Of a stretch of DNA of 64,000 nt, positions 25,656 to 37,108 are shown in pieces. A program made the position numbers and the translations under genes. The DNA comes from Sphingorhabdus sp. (GTDB lineage: Bacteria; Pseudomonadota; Alphaproteobacteria; Sphingomonadales; Sphingomonadaceae), in contig NZ_JAAVVZ010000009.1 of the NCBI RefSeq assembly GCF_023910635.1, positions 1 through 64,000 on the forward strand, given 5' to 3'. How positions within the stretch are numbered: position 1 is the stretch's first letter; every line of letters begins with the position of its first letter. The notes beneath the pieces are model-generated. The model ran no database searches and was not told the DNA's origin. It saw only the letters and a list, made by a program, of their open reading frames with translations.

Positions 25656-28385
25656 ATGCTCGGCGGATTTGCTAAAGCCATATTCGGGTCGTCGAACGAC
25701 CGTTACGTCAAATCAATCATGAAGATTGTCGAAAACATCAACGCGCTTGAAGTCGACATCGCCGCCATGGACGATGAACGTCTTAAAGGGCAGACGCAGC
25801 TATTCCGAGATCGTCTGGCCGCCGGAGAGACGCTTGACGATATCCTGCCAGAGGCGTTTGCCACCGTACGCGAAGCATCAAAGCGCGTCATGGGCATGCG
25901 TCATTTCGATGTGCAGATGGTCGGCGGTATTGTGCTGCATCGTGGCGAAATCGCCGAAATGCGCACGGGTGAGGGTAAAACCTTGACCGAAACATTGCCA
26001 TGCTATCTCAACGCGCTTGAGGGCAAAGGCGTTCATGTTGTGACCGTGAACGACTATCTGGCCCGCCGTGACGCGGAATGGATGGGCCGGATTTACGGGT
26101 TCCTTGGCCTTTCGACAGGGGTTGTCGTTCCAAACATCGCCGAACATGATCGCCGCGACGCATATGCTTGCGACATTACCTATGCGACGAACAACGAACT
26201 TGGTTTCGATTATTTGCGCGACAATATGAAATATGAACGCGCGCAAATGGTGCAGCGCCCGTTCAACTTCGCGATTGTAGATGAAGTCGATTCTATCTTG
26301 GTAGATGAAGCGCGGACGCCGCTGATTATTTCCGGCCCGACCGACGACAAATCCGAATTATACATGCAGGTCCATGCCGTCGTTCTCCAGTTGGACGAGG
26401 GCGATTATGAGAAAGACGAAAAGAGCCGCAATGTTACGCTAACCGAAGATGGCACCGAGAAGGTCGAGCGGATGCTTGAAGGCGCTGGCTTGCTGACGGG
26501 TTCTAATCTGTATGATTATGAGAATACCTTGGTCGTCCACCATCTTGACCAGGCTCTCAAAGCAAATGTGATGTTCAAGCGCGACATTGATTACATCGTC
26601 AAGGATGGCAAGGTCATCATCATCGACGAATTCACCGGCCGCATGATGGATGGGCGTCGCTGGTCCAACGGCCTACACCAAGCGGTTGAGGCCAAGGAGG
26701 GCGTGGATATTGAGCCGGAAAACCAGACGCTGGCGACCATCACTTTCCAGAATTATTTCCGCATGTATCCCAAATTGTCCGGGATGACGGGCACCGCGGC
26801 CACCGAGGCCGGCGAGTTTCATGAAATCTACAAGCTAAACGTCGTCGAGATTCCGACCAACGTGCCCGTGCAGCGCGTGGATGAGGATGACCAATTCTAC
26901 AAAAACACCCAAGATAAATTCGGCGCGATTGCCAAAACGATCAAAGAGGCGAATGACCGTGGTCAGCCCGTATTGGTCGGAACGGTGTCGATTGAAAAAT
27001 CAGAGCTGCTGTCCGAATTTTTGGAAAAAGAAAACGTCAAGCACAGCGTCCTGAACGCCCGCTTCCACGAAAGCGAAGCGCATATTGTGGCGCAGGCCGG
27101 GCGGTTGGGCAGCGTTACCATCGCCACCAACATGGCGGGTCGCGGTACCGATATTCAACTGGGCGGCAACTTTGAATTTCGGTTGAATGACGAATTGCGC
27201 GATATGCCCGATGGGCCAGCGCGCGATGCCGCCATCGCGGCCTTGCAAGCCGAAATCGCGGCGGAAAAAGCGAAAGTCATCGAAGCCGGCGGATTGTTTG
27301 TCCTTGCGACAGAACGCCATGAAAGCCGCCGTATCGATAACCAGTTGCGTGGACGTTCGGGGCGTCAGGGTGACCCCGGGCTCTCCCGCTTTTATCTGTC
27401 GCTCGACGACGATCTTTTGCGTATTTTTGGCTCCGAAACCTTATTCTCCAAAATGATGAACTCCAGCCTCGAAGATGGGGAGGCGATTGGCGGTAAATGG
27501 CTGTCGAAAGCCATCGAAACCGCGCAGAAAAAGGTCGAGGCGCGCAACTATGATATCCGCAAGCAGTTGGTCGAATATGACAATGTCATGAATGACCAGC
27601 GCAAGGTCATCTATGAACAACGCAGCGACATCATGGATGCGCAAGCCGTCGATGACATCATTGACGATATGCTCAACGATACCGTCAACAACCTTGTCGG
27701 CGACCATTGCCCCGAGGGCACTTATCCCGAGCAATGGAATGTGGAGGGCCTAAAGCAAAAATGTACTGAGCTGTTGGGGCTGACGCCTGATATCGACGAT
27801 TGGTTGAAGGAAGACGGTCTTGAACCCGAAATCATCGAAACCCGCATCGCAGATATGGCCACCGAAAAGTTCAAGGCGAAGGGCGCTGTTCTTGACGATG
27901 CCATCTGGCGTCAGGTTGAAAAAAGTATCTTGCTGCAAACGCTCGACCATCATTGGAAAGAGCATTTGTCCACGCTGGATGCCTTACGTCAGGTGATTTA
28001 CCTGCGCGCTTATGCGCAGAAGAACCCGGTCAACGAATATAAGCAAGAGGCATTTGGCCTGTTTGAACGCATGTTGTCGGCCATCCGCGAAGGCGTGACC
28101 AAAACCATCGCCACCAATGATTTCCGCGCGGAGGAAGAATTTGTTCCGCAAGATTTACCTGAACTCCCCGATTTCCTGACAACGCATATCGACCCGTTTA
28201 CAGGCGAAGATGACAGCGATGATATTGACGCAGGTTCGCTTGGGTTGGTGACAACGACGATCCCGCGTCCAGCGATGGTATCTGGGGGCATTGACCCATA
28301 TGCAGGCGACCCTGATCTGCGCCGCAACGACCCATGTCCGTGCGGTTCGGGAAAGAAATACAAGCACTGCCACGGCGCATTTTGA
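25656..28385 (+). CDS. secA: Preprotein translocase ATPase SecA
   Basis: Motor of Sec export. The 909 residues include NBD1 Walker [15 protein letters not shown], the [20 protein letters not shown] box, the preprotein crosslinking region, NBD2 ([28 protein letters not shown]), the helical scaffold and a C-terminal zinc-binding tail [17 protein letters not shown] that binds SecB. The start is behind AAAGGAATT. It is followed 24 bp later by the TauE-like gene. Confidence 0.98.
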   Translation: MLGGFAKAIFGSSNDRYVKSIMKIVENINALEVDIAAMDDERLKGQTQLFRDRLAAGETLDDILPEAFATVREASKRVMGMRHFDVQMVGGIVLHRGEIAEMRTGEGKTLTETLPCYLNALEGKGVHVVTVNDYLARRDAEWMGRIYGFLGLSTGVVVPNIAEHDRRDAYACDITYATNNELGFDYLRDNMKYERAQMVQRPFNFAIVDEVDSILVDEARTPLIISGPTDDKSELYMQVHAVVLQLDEGDYEKDEKSRNVTLTEDGTEKVERMLEGAGLLTGSNLYDYENTLVVHHLDQALKANVMFKRDIDYIVKDGKVIIIDEFTGRMMDGRRWSNGLHQAVEAKEGVDIEPENQTLATITFQNYFRMYPKLSGMTGTAATEAGEFHEIYKLNVVEIPTNVPVQRVDEDDQFYKNTQDKFGAIAKTIKEANDRGQPVLVGTVSIEKSELLSEFLEKENVKHSVLNARFHESEAHIVAQAGRLGSVTIATNMAGRGTDIQLGGNFEFRLNDELRDMPDGPARDAAIAALQAEIAAEKAKVIEAGGLFVLATERHESRRIDNQLRGRSGRQGDPGLSRFYLSLDDDLLRIFGSETLFSKMMNSSLEDGEAIGGKWLSKAIETAQKKVEARNYDIRKQLVEYDNVMNDQRKVIYEQRSDIMDAQAVDDIIDDMLNDTVNNLVGDHCPEGTYPEQWNVEGLKQKCTELLGLTPDIDDWLKEDGLEPEIIETRIADMATEKFKAKGAVLDDAIWRQVEKSILLQTLDHHWKEHLSTLDALRQVIYLRAYAQKNPVNEYKQEAFGLFERMLSAIREGVTKTIATNDFRAEEEFVPQDLPELPDFLTTHIDPFTGEDDSDDIDAGSLGLVTTTIPRPAMVSGGIDPYAGDPDLRRNDPCPCGSGKKYKHCHGAF

Positions 28386-28409
28386 TAAGGAGATGAGGGA
28401 AGGGCGAAG

Positions 28410-29156
28410 ATGATCTGGCTGGCCAGCCTCTTTGCTCTTGTCGCCTTTGTATATGCATCGGTTGGCTTTGGCGGCGGGTCCACTTACACGGCGCTGCTTG
28501 CTTTATGGGGGGTGGATTACCGGCTGATCCCGGTGATTGCCCTTGTCTGCAACATCATCGTCGTGACCGGCGGTAGCATCCGCTTTGTGCGCGCTGGCTT
28601 GGTGTCTTGGCCGCAAGTTCTGCCCTTGCTTATGGTGTCTGCCCCGCTCGCCTTTGCAGGTGGGCTGGTGCCGCTGAAGCAAGTGGTGTTCTTAACGATA
28701 TTGGGTGGCGCGTTGTTGGCGTCGGCCATCGCGCTTTTTCTCCAAGCGGATAAGATGACGCCGCGCGCAGTTCCAAAGCCATTGTTGCTGGCGCTTTCGG
28801 GCGGCGTGGGCTTGCTGGCGGGCCTGTCGGGCATTGGCGGGGGCATATTCATGGCACCCGTCTTACATCTGATCCGCTGGGCAGAGCCACGCCGGATTGC
28901 CGCCTTCGCGTCGCTTTACATATTGATCAACTCGGCGGCGGGTTTGCTTGGTCAAATAGTGAAATCAGGGGCGCATTCGCTTGCCGAGCCTGCGCTGCAA
29001 TATGGACTGCTGCTCGGCGCTGTGTTGGTCGGCGGACAATGCGGCAGCCTGTTCGGCATGCGCTATCTCTCCCCACGCTTATTACGGGTGCTGACGGCCT
29101 CATTGGTCGGCTATGCCGCGCTCCGGCTACTCTGGCAGGCCCATGGGCCATTTTAG
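28410..29156 (+). CDS. TauE/SafE-family membrane permease (complete copy)
   Basis: A 248-residue inner-membrane protein with about 7-8 TM helices. Repeated motifs SVGFGGGSTYTALLALWGV (N-terminal half) and LSGIGGGIFMAPVLHLIRWA (C-terminal half) are the two inverted modules of TauE/SafE sulfite/organosulfonate exporters. No sulfur gene is near, so the substrate is open. From codon ~53 onward the sequence is nearly identical to a second, 5'-truncated copy at 52882-53470. Confidence 0.87.
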   Translation: MIWLASLFALVAFVYASVGFGGGSTYTALLALWGVDYRLIPVIALVCNIIVVTGGSIRFVRAGLVSWPQVLPLLMVSAPLAFAGGLVPLKQVVFLTILGGALLASAIALFLQADKMTPRAVPKPLLLALSGGVGLLAGLSGIGGGIFMAPVLHLIRWAEPRRIAAFASLYILINSAAGLLGQIVKSGAHSLAEPALQYGLLLGAVLVGGQCGSLFGMRYLSPRLLRVLTASLVGYAALRLLWQAHGPF

Positions 29157-29305
29157 CGCCTATTGAGCCAGAAAAGGCTCTCCGGGAGGGCCGAAAATTG
29201 CCGAATTTGGGTGTTCAAAGCAGGGAATGTGGCGCGGTGCAATGGCGTCATGCTGGCGGACATCGTCATCGATGGATAACCCTGTGGTCAATGATGCACG
29301 TTTTG
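28567..29305. repeat. Left direct repeat (tauE-like gene plus 3' flank)
   Basis: This stretch matches 52882-53617 in the same orientation: very high identity through the gene, then patchier in the 3' flank (shared GAGCCAGAAAA, TTTGGGTGTT and GATAACxCTGTGGTCAATGATG). The two repeats enclose about 23.6 kb of accessory genes. Confidence 0.85.
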
Positions 29306-29561
29306 GCATTATGCTAAGCGGCTGCAAATCGTGCTAAAATTGTTGATTGTAAATTTATACCAAATGCGGATGTTCCGGACATGACAACATTGCGGACGTT
29401 GGTCTGTCAGAAAAACCGACCGTCCTATTCGTTGATGGCGTCCACAATGCGGTGGGATGGGGGAAGAAACTACTTTCCACAAATGCAAACAAAAACAGCC
29501 AGCGTTCAGTATGCAGGTGCGCTCATTTTTTGACCATCCAGTTATAAAGTTTTGTCAGCAT
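29157..29561. other. Gene-free region after the tauE-like gene
   Basis: The first ~150 bp belongs to the left direct repeat. The rest is AT-richer DNA (TTGATTGTAAATTTATACC, then AAACAAAAACAGCC) with no convincing ORF, RNA or terminator. It is the left border of the accessory block. Confidence 0.6.
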
Positions 29562-32180
29562 TTAGGTTTCCGTCAGTGTTTTTGCTGTGCCCATTAACCG
29601 CCCATAAGCCCAGCCGATGCCGATTAAAGCAATGCCGAGGCCGAGGAAGGATAGGATGCGCAGCAAGCCTGTAAGCGCGGCTGCATCAATCAGGAAGACT
29701 TTTAACGTTACTGCGGTCAACAGCGCGAGCCCTGCCATCCGCAGCAGTCGCGATCCGGCCATCATCCCGCGCACCAGCCACGTTATGGCAAGCAGCATCA
29801 GGCCGACCGAATAGAGGTAATTCTCACCAGTGCCGATAGCTCCGCCTGAAAGCATCGTGCCCTGCATCGCTTGGCGCACAGTGGCCAACACAGTCAGGAT
29901 CATGCTGCCGAGGCTCATCAAACGCAGAGCCAGCTGCTGTTTTATGTCGTCCGCAAAATTGCCTAGCAACCACAGCCAGATCGCGACCAAAGCCATATGG
30001 CTGGTGGCTAGGTTTGCGATGGGGACAGGGCCGACTATTTGGGTTTGCATTACAGGGTTCAGCAGAACAAGGTCAAACCAGACCACGCGGAGCATAGCAA
30101 CGGCGGCAATCGCCCAGCCGATCATCCGCAACGTCGTCCATTCTGGACGCTTCGGCGCTTGCGACAACGCCAGCCAGCCGAGCGCAAACAGGATCTGTGT
30201 AAACACCGCCCGTTCGGCAAAGCCAAGGCGGATAAAATCGCTGGAGCTTTGAATGGCGGCAGGTTGCTTGGCGATCAGCCAGATGAAGGCTGCCAGCCCA
30301 GCACTGCCAAAGGCCCAGATGACTTTGCGTGTATTGTCCCCAACGCGGAACCATTTCGTCCACAGCATCGCCAAAGCCAGCACGACGGGGATCAATGTCG
30401 TCCGCACGGTATCGCCGATTTCGGGCAGCTGTGCATAGACATTGCTATCGCCCCATAATGACGAGATTAACGCACCGATAATTTTGTACGACGAGACCAC
30501 TGCCCAGCCCATGGCAATTGCCAAGGGTGCGATGGCGATACGGCGGACGACACGGTCGCCGGTGACCAGCGCCCATGCAGCGACGGCCATTGCGATGACC
30601 GCGCAGTAGACGGCAACCCATTCTTCGGCAATTAGATATGGGCTGGCTATTAGGGCCATCAGGACAGTTGCAGCGACAGATAGGCGTTGAAGGATATCGG
30701 CCTTTGCCAAACGGTGCTGATGCCAAGCCAATGGTGCGCTGACGGCAGCAATGGCGAGCGCGGAAACGCCCCATATAGTGTCACTGACATCTGCTGTGTA
30801 AGAGAACGCAGCGGTGAGCCACACCAAAACCGGCGCACCTAGTGCCGCCACAGCCCATGCCGGAACAGGCTGGCGATCACGCCAAAGCGCGAAATGGCCC
30901 ACGCCTGCAAACAGCAGCATGATGGCAAATGATGCGGCGATGGTAACGCCATCAGCCCCGCGTTCCGTCCAAGCTCCCGACAATGGCGATGCGGCCAGTA
31001 CCAACGCGCCGAGCATCACCAAAGCCATCCGTGCCTCGCGCCACGCCATTGCGATGGCCAGCACCGATAACGCTCCGAAAAAGGCCCAAGCGACGGGTGA
31101 GAAGTTCATCTGCGGCAACAGCATCGCCAGTTGCACCAAAGCCAAGGCCATCGGCGCGAAGGTTGCGGCGTCTTTCCACTTGCTGTCGTTCTGCCCAAAT
31201 CGGTCGAGCGCAAAGACCGCTGCGGCTCCGCTGATGAGGATGAACAGGCCGAGATAGGCCAAGTCGTTTTGTGCTGTAAGGAGCATCGCAAAGCTCCAGA
31301 GCGCCCCGCCACCGGAAGCAAGCACGAGCAGCCAAAGCCAACGCCGCCACACAGCCAGCCCAAACAAAGCGGCGATAAATACCGCCAGATAGAGCAGTAA
31401 TATAGGCAGGTTGCTCGCCCCCATGCTCGCGACCCACGGCGCGGCAAAACCGCCCGCCAGCCCCATCAACGCGGTCGGCGGACCGCGGCGCAGCGCCAGA
31501 ACAAAGGCGATGGCTGTGACGACGATGACCAACAAAAACGCGATCGCAACCCCAATAAGCCCGTAAATCTCGCTCGCCATATACAGCGTGCCATACAGCG
31601 TCGCGACACCCGCCCCCGCCAGCGATTGCGCGACGCGCGGGTCAGCAGTGAAGGACTCGCCGACCTTTGGCAGCCGTCCGCCAAATTCGGACAAAGCAAT
31701 CAAGGTCAGCGCGAATAACATCGCCAGAATCGACCGTGCCCCTGGCCCAAGCAGCCCTGCCTCAATTGTATAACGGACAAGGAAAAATCCGGCGAAAACT
31801 AACGCAATTCCTCCAATCCAGATCGGCAATTTGCCGCCGACCATATCCTCAAAACTTGCGCCTGCTAGCGGGTTTTTGAATACGCGTTCGGGCGCTGCTT
31901 CCTCGGGGACCTCCCATACTGGCGCAGAGCCAACATCGCGACCGACGACAGAAGCGGTGCGGCGATTCGATGCTTTTGCGGCGACTTTGAATGGTGCAGC
32001 GGGTTCGGGCGCATTGGCTTCAACCAGCACAGACTCTGGCACGACCTCCGCGACCAAATTGAACGGCAGGCTATCCTCCAACGCGGCTATTCGCCGTTGC
32101 AGTTGGACAAGTTTATTACGTTGAAAAAGCGCCCAAATGACGAGCCCTGCAATCGCATAAAACAAAAAGATTTCAGCCAT
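29562..32180 (-). CDS. DUF2339 multi-pass membrane protein
   Basis: An 872-residue inner-membrane protein. A leading TM helix and short coiled segment (QLQRRIAALEDSL) are followed by an Ala/Pro linker to about residue 115. Next is the motif FEDMVGGKLPIWIGGIALV, which opens the DUF2339 domain, and then more than 20 hydrophobic helices to the C-terminus. Biochemical function is unknown for the family. It stands alone between two gene-poor regions. Confidence 0.85.
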   Translation of the reverse strand: MAEIFLFYAIAGLVIWALFQRNKLVQLQRRIAALEDSLPFNLVAEVVPESVLVEANAPEPAAPFKVAAKASNRRTASVVGRDVGSAPVWEVPEEAAPERVFKNPLAGASFEDMVGGKLPIWIGGIALVFAGFFLVRYTIEAGLLGPGARSILAMLFALTLIALSEFGGRLPKVGESFTADPRVAQSLAGAGVATLYGTLYMASEIYGLIGVAIAFLLVIVVTAIAFVLALRRGPPTALMGLAGGFAAPWVASMGASNLPILLLYLAVFIAALFGLAVWRRWLWLLVLASGGGALWSFAMLLTAQNDLAYLGLFILISGAAAVFALDRFGQNDSKWKDAATFAPMALALVQLAMLLPQMNFSPVAWAFFGALSVLAIAMAWREARMALVMLGALVLAASPLSGAWTERGADGVTIAASFAIMLLFAGVGHFALWRDRQPVPAWAVAALGAPVLVWLTAAFSYTADVSDTIWGVSALAIAAVSAPLAWHQHRLAKADILQRLSVAATVLMALIASPYLIAEEWVAVYCAVIAMAVAAWALVTGDRVVRRIAIAPLAIAMGWAVVSSYKIIGALISSLWGDSNVYAQLPEIGDTVRTTLIPVVLALAMLWTKWFRVGDNTRKVIWAFGSAGLAAFIWLIAKQPAAIQSSSDFIRLGFAERAVFTQILFALGWLALSQAPKRPEWTTLRMIGWAIAAVAMLRVVWFDLVLLNPVMQTQIVGPVPIANLATSHMALVAIWLWLLGNFADDIKQQLALRLMSLGSMILTVLATVRQAMQGTMLSGGAIGTGENYLYSVGLMLLAITWLVRGMMAGSRLLRMAGLALLTAVTLKVFLIDAAALTGLLRILSFLGLGIALIGIGWAYGRLMGTAKTLTET

Positions 32181-32480
32181 CTGCCCCCCAATGCACTAAA
32201 GCAGTCATGGCAAGGCTTATGCGATACCCAAAATTAAAACAATGGGGTGGTGACAGTCTGCTCTCCACAACATTCCAGACATACAGACAACAATTTCCCG
32301 CCGCTGTTAGCCGCCGCTGGTTCATAGACTGACCGAATGGCCGCTCTCCAACCATATGCGCCAAAAACGGACTATCCGGACACGACCCAATTCCAGACGT
32401 GAACTCAAGGGAAACACTATCCTAAAACCATCCGGTCCGTTATACAATGAATTGATGTAGTTAGTCGGTAGGAGCGAGCG
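32181..32480. other. Intergenic region between divergent genes
   Basis: About 300 bp separating the DUF2339 gene (leftward) and the hydrolase gene (rightward), so it must hold both promoters. I see no strong dyad, RNA or repeat. GGTAGGAGCGAGCG before 32481 supplies the hydrolase ribosome-binding site. Confidence 0.5.
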
Positions 32481-33443
32481 ATGATTAGAACGGTCATTAT
32501 GTTGATCTGTGCTGCGGCACTTGCGCTTCCGGTCGGCGCGGAGCCTCCAGCGGGGGGCGTTCCGATTGAAGCATCAGGGCGAAAGGGTCCATTAGCCGGC
32601 ACGTTGCTTCGCGCGCCGGGGACGCTGGGACCGGTTGCCCTGATCATTCCGGGGTCCGGTCCGACCGACAGGGACGGGAATAATCCGCTTGGCGTGCGTG
32701 CAGCCAGCTACCGCTTGCTGGCAGAAGGGCTCTTTGACCAAGGCATCAATACGGTGCGCATCGACAAACGTGGTATGTTCGGCAGCGCCGCTGCGGTTGC
32801 TGATCCCAACGCGGTGATCATTGCCGATTATGTAGCCGATACCGACGCTTGGGTGCAGGCCATACGCGCGACGACCGGTGCGCCGTGCGTCTGGTTGATT
32901 GGCCACAGCGAAGGCGGATTGGTGGCACTTGCCGCCGCACAAGAGGTGAAGAACCTGTGCGGCCTAGTTCTGGTCTCTGCCGCTGGCAGACCGATGGGTG
33001 ATGTGTTGAAATCACAGCTTCGCGCCAACCCTGCGAATGGGCCACTGATCGGGGCAGCCGATGCTGCAATAGATCAACTTGCCGCGGGCCAGAAAGTCGA
33101 TGTGTCCGCCTTGCCGCCGCCTTTGCTGCCGCTGTTTCATCCGGTGGTCCAAGATTTTCTGATCAGCGCGTTTGCGCTTGATCCGGCAAAGCTGTCGGCG
33201 GGCGTCCGCTTGCCCATGCTCATTGTTCAGGGCGACCGTGACCTGCAGGTAGCGGTTGAAGATGCCGAAAAGCTCAAGGCCGCGAACCCCTCGGCCGTCC
33301 TCAAGATACTGCCAAATGTGAACCATGTGTTGAAAGAGGTTGCGAGCGATAATCCGGCTGATAATCTGGCCGCTTATACGAAGGCTGACCTTCCGCTTGC
33401 GAAAGGGTTGGCCGCGACGATTGCAACCTTCGTCCGTAACTGA
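32481..33443 (+). CDS. Exported alpha/beta hydrolase (S33-like)
   Basis: A 320-residue periplasmic hydrolase. A signal peptide (MIRTVIMLICAAALALPVGA) is followed by a substrate-facing beta region and the oxyanion loop LIIPGSGPTDRDGNN. The nucleophile elbow is LIGHSEGGLVA (Ser). The C-terminal Asp in VQGDRDLQV and His in NVNHVLKEV complete the triad. Such proteins are annotated as serine aminopeptidase-like or esterases; the substrate is unknown. It converges on the HlyD gene. Confidence 0.88.
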   Translation: MIRTVIMLICAAALALPVGAEPPAGGVPIEASGRKGPLAGTLLRAPGTLGPVALIIPGSGPTDRDGNNPLGVRAASYRLLAEGLFDQGINTVRIDKRGMFGSAAAVADPNAVIIADYVADTDAWVQAIRATTGAPCVWLIGHSEGGLVALAAAQEVKNLCGLVLVSAAGRPMGDVLKSQLRANPANGPLIGAADAAIDQLAAGQKVDVSALPPPLLPLFHPVVQDFLISAFALDPAKLSAGVRLPMLIVQGDRDLQVAVEDAEKLKAANPSAVLKILPNVNHVLKEVASDNPADNLAAYTKADLPLAKGLAATIATFVRN

Positions 33444-33522
33444 AAGCTGCCGGTCCGCTCACCAAATCCTGCCAATTGTTCTGGCACCTGCCGAAATACG
33501 TAGATTCCAAGAGAGACAAAAA

Positions 33523-34731
33523 TCAGCGCGCTTCGACCCGCGCGTCGTCGGAGATCTTCTCGCTTGGATGAAGGATGACGGTCGCGCCCTTTTGCAGGCC
33601 GCTGAGCAACTCGGCCCGCTCGTCGTTCATCCACCCGATCGTGACCGGTATTAATTTGGCCCTGCCATTTTCCACAGCAAAGACTGCCCATTTGCCTTTG
33701 TTGCGAAAAAGCGTGCTGACCGGCAATTGCAAGGCGTTGGTGCTTTCCCACTCGACGGCGCGGATTACAACGCGATAGCCATGGCCAAGCTTGGCCCATT
33801 TTTTCGGCGGATCGGTGATGTCGACAATGACATTCACCCGCTGCTCCTCAACGCCAAGCGCGGAGATTTTGGTGAAGCCAAAGGGCTCAATGCGCCGCAC
33901 CCTGCCGTTAAGCGGCTGTGCACCACCCCAATTGTCGATCAGAACGCGTGCACCGGGCAACAAACGGACGGCGTCGGAAGACAGCAAATCGGTAACAATT
34001 TCCAGATCGCGCGGATCGCCCAGCTCCACCAGCGGGGTGCCTGCGGCGACTATCGCTTCGCTCTCTTGTGCCACGCGCATCACCGTGCCGCTGGTGGGAG
34101 AACGAACAGCTAGGCTCCTGCCGGCTTGGGGCTGAGTGGTTGGTGTGACCAGATTGGCGCGCGCAGCATCGCGGTCGAAGCGGGTAGCTTCGGTCGCCTT
34201 GATGGCTTCGGATACTGCCGCATTTGATCGTGATACTGCTGCATCGGCACTATCGAGCGCCGCGCGGGTTGCAAAACCGCGCTTGAATAGCGTCTCGACG
34301 CGCGCCTGTTGCTGCGCCGCCAGATTGTGTTCGGCGCGCGCCTGTTCGACGCGCGCCGACGATGACGCAATTACGGCTTCAAGCGCCTGAACTTGGGCTC
34401 GTACACTGGCCTCGATACGATTATCAAGGAAATCAGGCGAGGTCGGCGTCATCCGGGCGACAATGGTTTGCTGGGCTACGACCGGATCGCCAGGTTCAAG
34501 CTCGATCCGCGTCAGGCGTCCGTTAATCGGTGCGGCAACAACGAACAGATTGTGCACCCGCGTTTCGCCTTCATCGTCGATTGTGACGGTCATTGGTCCC
34601 TGCGTCACAGTTGCCAGATCAACCTCATAAGGTGGCTTGCGGATGGCTAAATAGAGCGCCGCAATTACCACGACAGTTATCAATGCCGAAATTGCCAATT
34701 GACCGGTGCGAAGGAAAGGAAGTTTAGCCAT
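33523..34731 (-). CDS. HlyD-family efflux periplasmic adaptor
   Basis: A 402-residue membrane-fusion protein that links an inner-membrane pump to the outer-membrane channel. It has an N-terminal TM anchor (about residues 12-32), a beta-barrel/lipoyl part, a long alpha-hairpin (about 100-190, EAVIASSSARVEQARAEHNLAAQQQ) and a second lipoyl half (VRSPTSGTVMRVAQESEAIV). There is no lipobox. It is last in a three-gene operon with the FtsX permease (1-bp gap) and the ATPase. Confidence 0.88.
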   Translation of the reverse strand: MAKLPFLRTGQLAISALITVVVIAALYLAIRKPPYEVDLATVTQGPMTVTIDDEGETRVHNLFVVAAPINGRLTRIELEPGDPVVAQQTIVARMTPTSPDFLDNRIEASVRAQVQALEAVIASSSARVEQARAEHNLAAQQQARVETLFKRGFATRAALDSADAAVSRSNAAVSEAIKATEATRFDRDAARANLVTPTTQPQAGRSLAVRSPTSGTVMRVAQESEAIVAAGTPLVELGDPRDLEIVTDLLSSDAVRLLPGARVLIDNWGGAQPLNGRVRRIEPFGFTKISALGVEEQRVNVIVDITDPPKKWAKLGHGYRVVIRAVEWESTNALQLPVSTLFRNKGKWAVFAVENGRAKLIPVTIGWMNDERAELLSGLQKGATVILHPSEKISDDARVEAR

Positions 34732-34732
34732 G

Positions 34733-37108
34733 TCAATCCCAAGTCTTTAAGACGGCAACCAGATTGAGCCGGTCGAGCCTGCGGCGAACAAATAATGCGG
34801 TAATTGTGGCAGCGAACAAAACCAAGAGCACGGCTTGCGCGACAGTGCTCGCGGTCAGGCCAAATGGCACGATGAACAGATCGCCGCCGAGGCTGGAGCT
34901 AAGCCAGCGAGAGAGAAGATAGCCAAAGGCAATGCCGAATGGCAGGCCGATGATCGTCAGGATCGCTAGCTCTCCGAGCAAAATATAGGACACCTCCGAC
35001 CTGCGATAGCCAAGCACGCGCAGCGAAGCCAAATCGCGCGACCGTTCGGCAAGGCTGATCCGCGCATTATTATAAATCACACCAAAGACGATAAGCGCCG
35101 AAAAACCTGTGTTGAACATGGTTACAATCCCCATTGTCTCACCGATTGTTTCATCGAGCCCGGTTCGCGCCGCTGCGCGCAGGGAAACCCCTGCGATAGC
35201 CGGCGTAACTTTTAGATAGCGATAAAGTTCATCTATTCGTGCAGGATCAACGCCCAGATAGGCGCCGGATAGCAAGGGCGCTTCGTTCATTTTGGCGGCG
35301 ATCATAGTTGCATCGACATAAGCGGGGCTGCCGACCGCGCTTTGGATAATCGCTGCCACTGGCAATGTGAAATGCCCGCGCCGCCCTTCGGTCACCTGCA
35401 CCTCCAACGGATCACCAATGGACAGGCCCAGCTCGTTCGACAGACCGTAAGAGATCAGCACTCCGCGCGGCGGCGGACCTGTGATAGTACCATCTATATC
35501 GACGAGGCGATTGAGGTCATCGCCGGGGGTCGCGGCGGTTAACCCTTCTGATTTCGATTGGCGCGGGCCCATTAGTTTTGCACCAACTATCCGCATCGGC
35601 TCGACCCGCCAAACGCCGGGTGCGCGCTGGAGCGCAAAAATCGCCCTTTGGTCGCGCGGTTCGGCGAAGGTGACTATTACATCCGCGCGGTTCGACTGGT
35701 CGAATAAAATCTCGATCATTCGCGCTACATTGTCGTGCGAACCCGCAGAGGTGATATACAGGCCAAGCGCGGCAGCCACTCCCAATGAACCAAGCGCAGA
35801 TCGGATAGGGCGGCGCAGGATACCGCGCAGGATAATGCGCGTCGGTTCGTCCAAGGCGCGCATCCGCCCGATCAACCGCGCAGCTGCTCCAGCGTAATTC
35901 GGCGGTAGCGGCGGGCGCATCGCCTCTATCGGCGTCATCCGCTGCACTCGGCGTACAGATTGGAATACGCCCAGCAACACGACAGCAACGGTCGCCAAGC
36001 TTGCCAACGCATAAATATCTAGGCCGGCGCGATAATTTAGGAAGGGGAAGACGAAGAAATTCTGGTACATTGCGGCCAACCCGCGCCCCAGCCATGATCC
36101 AAGTGCAAGCCCAAGTAACAGCCCCGGCACCGAAAGCGCGACTGCAATTTTGGCATAATGTAGCATGATCGCCTGCCCACGATAGCCGAATGCCATCAAC
36201 AGCCCGATCACCTCATGTTCGGCATCGATCATGCGGGAGAGAACCGTGTTGATAAGGAAGGCAGCGACGCCGAGGAAGATCGGCGGCAATATGCCCGTCA
36301 TTGTTTTTAGCTGCGCCAGTTCGTTGGTCACGAAACGGTCTGATATCTGTTCACTGCGCGGATAGGCACTAACCCCGCCATAGCGCGCAAGAAGTCTATC
36401 GAGCTTTCGGGTCACGTCGCGCGCGTCCGCGCTGCGGTCGACCCGCACCAGCGCCTCGTTAAAGGCATCGGTCAGGTCGAGTGAGGCCGCGAGATGCTCC
36501 TCTCCCATCCACAGCACACCGAAACGACGGTTGTCCGGGAAAATTTGTCCTGGTCCGATGGCGTAGATATATTCTGGCGACAGTGCGGTACCGACGATAC
36601 GCAGATGCTGGCGTTTGCCGTAAAGCAGCGCGTCGATGTTATCACCCAGACCTATCCGCGCAGCTTCAGCGAATTTTTCGCTGGCCAGTACCTCGTCCGG
36701 CTGTTTGGGGTCGGGCCAGCGCCCGCTGCGCAGCACTAGCGCATTGATGCGTGGTTCACGGCCTGAGGGGATCGAGTGAATACGTGTTGTAATCGGTTCG
36801 GCAATCCCGGGGATGTCTAGCGTCGCTCCTGCGTTGATCCGTCCCTCAACCACGCTGACACCGGGTATGGCCTTGATCTCTTCCAGCACGCTTTTGGGCG
36901 CGCGCTTGGCTGGGGCAAAAATGTCGGCGAAACGATATAGGTCATAATAAGCGTCGCGCGTCGCATCCAAGGAACGCATCATTCCCAGCGACATTACAAC
37001 CATCCCAACACCCGCCGCGATTACCAGCGATATTGCGAAGGCCTGACTGCGTATCCGCCATAGATCACGCAGTATCTTGCGGTCTAACGGTTTGAGGCTG
37101 ACTACCAT
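34733..37108 (-). CDS. ABC exporter permease with two FtsX domains
   Basis: A 791-residue MacB/FtsX-type permease, duplicated form. A TM helix at about 20-42 leads into a periplasmic domain, then three TM helices (about 270-390) form FtsX domain 1. A second TM/periplasmic set and final helices (about 665-780) form domain 2. [10 protein letters not shown] after the first FtsX block is a family landmark. Its start overlaps the ATPase end by 7 bp. Likely substrates are lipophilic compounds or lipoprotein-like cargo; none can be named. Confidence 0.88.
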   Translation of the reverse strand: MVVSLKPLDRKILRDLWRIRSQAFAISLVIAAGVGMVVMSLGMMRSLDATRDAYYDLYRFADIFAPAKRAPKSVLEEIKAIPGVSVVEGRINAGATLDIPGIAEPITTRIHSIPSGREPRINALVLRSGRWPDPKQPDEVLASEKFAEAARIGLGDNIDALLYGKRQHLRIVGTALSPEYIYAIGPGQIFPDNRRFGVLWMGEEHLAASLDLTDAFNEALVRVDRSADARDVTRKLDRLLARYGGVSAYPRSEQISDRFVTNELAQLKTMTGILPPIFLGVAAFLINTVLSRMIDAEHEVIGLLMAFGYRGQAIMLHYAKIAVALSVPGLLLGLALGSWLGRGLAAMYQNFFVFPFLNYRAGLDIYALASLATVAVVLLGVFQSVRRVQRMTPIEAMRPPLPPNYAGAAARLIGRMRALDEPTRIILRGILRRPIRSALGSLGVAAALGLYITSAGSHDNVARMIEILFDQSNRADVIVTFAEPRDQRAIFALQRAPGVWRVEPMRIVGAKLMGPRQSKSEGLTAATPGDDLNRLVDIDGTITGPPPRGVLISYGLSNELGLSIGDPLEVQVTEGRRGHFTLPVAAIIQSAVGSPAYVDATMIAAKMNEAPLLSGAYLGVDPARIDELYRYLKVTPAIAGVSLRAAARTGLDETIGETMGIVTMFNTGFSALIVFGVIYNNARISLAERSRDLASLRVLGYRRSEVSYILLGELAILTIIGLPFGIAFGYLLSRWLSSSLGGDLFIVPFGLTASTVAQAVLLVLFAATITALFVRRRLDRLNLVAVLKTWD

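Noticed and set aside
29176-29190. GGCTCTCCGGGAGGG resembles the tRNA-Asn 3' end (GGCTCCCCGGGAGGG at 55376) in the same orientation, like an att pair for a 26-kb island.
   Set aside because: Only 15 bp with one mismatch, no extension into the T-arm, the sequence is itself hairpin-like, and no integrase gene is visible.
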